Shown here one piece after another: positions 62,280 to 64,000 of a DNA stretch of 64,000 nucleotides. The notes below the pieces were generated by a model. It was not told the origin of the DNA. It did not search any database and saw only the letters and a list, made by a program, of their open reading frames with translations. The position numbers and the translations under genes are program-made. This DNA is from Patiriisocius sp047731265 (lineage in GTDB: Bacteria; Bacteroidota; Bacteroidia; Flavobacteriales; Flavobacteriaceae). Numbering within the stretch: position 1 is the stretch's first letter; each line of letters opens with the position of its first letter. The stretch is taken from positions 3,224,001-3,288,000 of the forward strand of contig NZ_CP159835.1 in NCBI RefSeq assembly GCF_047731265.1, written 5' to 3'.

Positions 62280-63479
62280 ATGAGTAAACCAACCTCCCCA
62301 TTTACAGCAGCCCAGTTACTACCGCAAGAAGAAATGCTGGAAATAGCCAAACAAAAAGGTGAGCTTTTTATTGGTATTCCAAAAGAAACTTATTTTCAAG
62401 AAAAACGAATCTGTTTAACACCAGATGCAGTGGCAGCAGTAGTAGCCAATGGGCATAGAGTCTTAGTAGAAAAAGGAGCTGGCGAAGAAGCTGGATTTAG
62501 CGACCGTCAATACAGTGAAGCTGGTGCTGAGATAACGAGCGAAACGGCAAAAGTATTTGGCTGCCCAATGATTTTAAAGGTGGAGCCGCCAACATTGGAA
62601 GAACTGGAAATGATAAAGCCAAAAGCGGTTTTAATTTCTGCACTTCAATTAAAGACGCGGCAAACAAGCTATTTTAAAGAATTACAACGAAAAAAACTTA
62701 CCGCAGTCGCATTTGAATTTATTAAAGACGAAGACCAAGCCTATCCTGCGGTAAAAGCACTTAGCGAAATTGCCGGAACCGCAAGTGTGCTTATTGCAGC
62801 AGAATTAATGGTAAATGCTAAAAAAGGCAAAGGACTGCTTTTTGGAAATATCAGTGGCGTACCTCCTGTAGAAGTCGTGGTTATTGGAGCTGGAACTGTA
62901 GGACAGTTTGCAGTTCGATCTGCAATAGGACTAGGAGCCAATGTTAAAGTTTTTGATAGTTCTATCACTCGTTTGCGAAAATTACAGTCAGATGTGGGAC
63001 GAACACTTTACACCTCTACCATACAGCCTAAGAACTTAATGAAGTCTTTGAGACGCTGCGACGTTGCCATTGGCGCCGTTCGTGGTAGTAATCGTTCTCC
63101 CATAATCGTTACGGAAGCAATGGTTGAAAACATGAAAGATGGTGCTGTAATCATAGATGTGAGTGTGGATATGGGCGGTTGTTTTGAAACTACTCAAACG
63201 ACAACCCACGATAATCCTACCCATATAAAACATGGCGTTATCCATTATGGAGTTCCTAATATACCCGCGCGATATCCACGAACTGCTTCTATTTCAATAA
63301 GTAATATTTTTACTCCTTATTTACTTCAAATAGCAGAATGTGGTGGCGTGGAACAAGCTATTAGATTTGATAAAGGCCTTAGAAATGGGCTCTATTTCTA
63401 TCGCGGCATACTAACAAGCAAAGCGATAAGTGATTGGTTTGATATGCCACACAGCGATCTAAATTTGTTGATTTTTTAA
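62280..63479 (+). CDS. ald: Alanine dehydrogenase
   Basis: A 399-residue protein of the alanine dehydrogenase/PNT family. IGIPKETYFQEKRICLTPDAV is the N-terminal substrate region with catalytic Lys, VVVIGAGTVGQFAVRSAIGLGANVKVFD is the NAD site, and DGAVIIDVSVDMGGCFE and VPNIPARYPRTASISISN follow. It interconverts alanine and pyruvate plus ammonia. The N-terminal ~25 residues extend before the canonical start, as is usual in Bacteroidetes. A small DUF4258 gene follows 44 bases later. Confidence 0.94.
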   Translation: MSKPTSPFTAAQLLPQEEMLEIAKQKGELFIGIPKETYFQEKRICLTPDAVAAVVANGHRVLVEKGAGEEAGFSDRQYSEAGAEITSETAKVFGCPMILKVEPPTLEELEMIKPKAVLISALQLKTRQTSYFKELQRKKLTAVAFEFIKDEDQAYPAVKALSEIAGTASVLIAAELMVNAKKGKGLLFGNISGVPPVEVVVIGAGTVGQFAVRSAIGLGANVKVFDSSITRLRKLQSDVGRTLYTSTIQPKNLMKSLRRCDVAIGAVRGSNRSPIIVTEAMVENMKDGAVIIDVSVDMGGCFETTQTTTHDNPTHIKHGVIHYGVPNIPARYPRTASISISNIFTPYLLQIAECGGVEQAIRFDKGLRNGLYFYRGILTSKAISDWFDMPHSDLNLLIF

Positions 63480-63523
63480 ATTGAAATACTAACTTTACTT
63501 GTTTACTTCCTTATTTTTGCAAT

Positions 63524-63898
63524 ATGAATATCGCTAAACGTTTTGCATTTTATGGCTTCGGCTTTGTTATTGGACTTATTCTTCTTTTCTTCTTTCTTAG
63601 CGGAAAAAAAACAAGCTGTGATTACGGCCCAACAGCTCGTACTTTAAAGAACATCCGTATAAAAAAGCGTGTTATTTCAGAAAACGCTCTGCTTCAATTA
63701 GAGAATTATCAATTAGATACCGCAGCAATTTCTAAAATTTTAAAAAAAGGAGATGTTCTTTTTAGCGAAAGTGATACAGACAATAAAAACTGTAAGGTCT
63801 ACACAATTGTAGGAGAAGTAAGTGAGACTGAATATAAAGTTAAGATAGAAAATTGTGCTGAACTGGCAACGGTCCTCTCTTTTGAACCTGAAGCATAA
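63524..63898 (+). CDS. DUF4258-type membrane-anchored small protein
   Basis: A 124-residue protein with one N-terminal membrane helix (AFYGFGFVIGLILLFFFLSG) and a periplasmic or cytosolic beta domain, YGPTARTLKNIRIKKRVISENAL ... VYTIVGEVSETEYKVKIENCAE, similar to DUF4258 proteins. It follows ald on the same strand, a pairing I recall from related genomes. Function unknown. Confidence 0.75.
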   Translation: MNIAKRFAFYGFGFVIGLILLFFFLSGKKTSCDYGPTARTLKNIRIKKRVISENALLQLENYQLDTAAISKILKKGDVLFSESDTDNKNCKVYTIVGEVSETEYKVKIENCAELATVLSFEPEA

Positions 63899-63941
63899 AA
63901 AAGAGCTATCATTAATTAGAACATTTCAGATAAAAATTGAA

Positions 63942-64000
63942 ATGAAAGGCTCAAATTTAAAAAATAAAAATGCTGAACATGATACGCCACAGCCCATTGC
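63942..64000 (+). CDS. Possible start of a gene cut by the window edge
   Basis: An ATG at 63942 opens a frame that stays open for 19 codons to the end (KGSNLKNKNAEHDTPQPI). Nothing in it is diagnostic. It could be the first codons of a gene or a chance frame. Confidence 0.25.
   Translation, partial: MKGSNLKNKNAEHDTPQPI

Noticed and set aside
1..64000. CRISPR arrays, tRNA or rRNA genes, insertion sequences, prophage
   Set aside because: No regularly spaced repeats, no cloverleaf or rRNA segments and no transposase, integrase or phage structural genes were recognised on reading.

Overview
The window is chromosomal DNA of a marine-type member of the Bacteroidetes, most probably family Flavobacteriaceae. 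The evidence is the AT-rich sequence, A-rich rather than Shine-Dalgarno start regions, the -7 promoter motif TAnnTTTG, a type IX secretion (T9SS) sorting domain on a protease, and families largely restricted to flavobacteria (DUF6146, DUF6787, DUF5916, a TIGR02757 protein). I cannot name the genus. No rRNA, tRNA, CRISPR array, insertion sequence or prophage was recognised.

Layout. 0-1.5 kb: 3' end of dnaX and a MiaE-type tRNA hydroxylase. 1.9-9.2 kb (minus strand): a polyphosphate cassette (sixA, ppk1, ppx), pdxH, then pyrR-pyrB with a small STAS-like gene and RNase Z. 9.6-13.6 kb: two secreted proteins. 13.7-15.1 kb: two decayed genes. 15.4-22.1 kb: an OmpA-family porin-like protein, DUF2461, CorA, a membrane LytTR regulator and an S41 protease homologue. 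22.3-30.3 kb (minus strand): a complete histidine operon, hisG-D-C-B-H-A-F-IE, preceded by a His-rich leader peptide and an attenuator hairpin, with a broken four-helix-bundle gene lodged between hisH and hisA. 30.4-33.7 kb: OmpA-like and helix-hairpin-helix membrane proteins and a sodium symporter. 33.9-37.9 kb: ferredoxin, LuxC-type acyl-CoA reductase, serC and serA. 37.9-48.3 kb: a T9SS-exported serine protease, META and DUF937 proteins, small flavobacterial families, folE, a DUF5916 outer-membrane protein, a LolD-like ATPase and TIGR02757. 48.4-55.7 kb: two tandem GAF histidine kinases (the second lacking its phosphoacceptor His), a BatA-like protein, a dihydroorotase homologue without its metal-binding HxH, two small membrane proteins and a carboxylesterase. 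55.8-56.3 kb: two decayed exported-protein genes. 56.5-63.9 kb: a CPBP protease, an MBL hydrolase, a conserved unknown, a decayed T9SS thioredoxin-like gene, bcp, nth, ald and a small DUF4258 protein.

The window is mostly housekeeping and biosynthesis: histidine, serine, pyrimidines, PLP, a folate/pterin precursor and polyphosphate. No large novel system stands out. The most informative items are the unlisted his leader/attenuator, six decayed genes that are visible only when frames are stitched together, two enzyme homologues that lack catalytic residues (kinase and dihydroorotase), and a mirror-image pair of -7 boxes between ferredoxin and luxC. All calls come from reading the sequence and recalling families. 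No database search was run.
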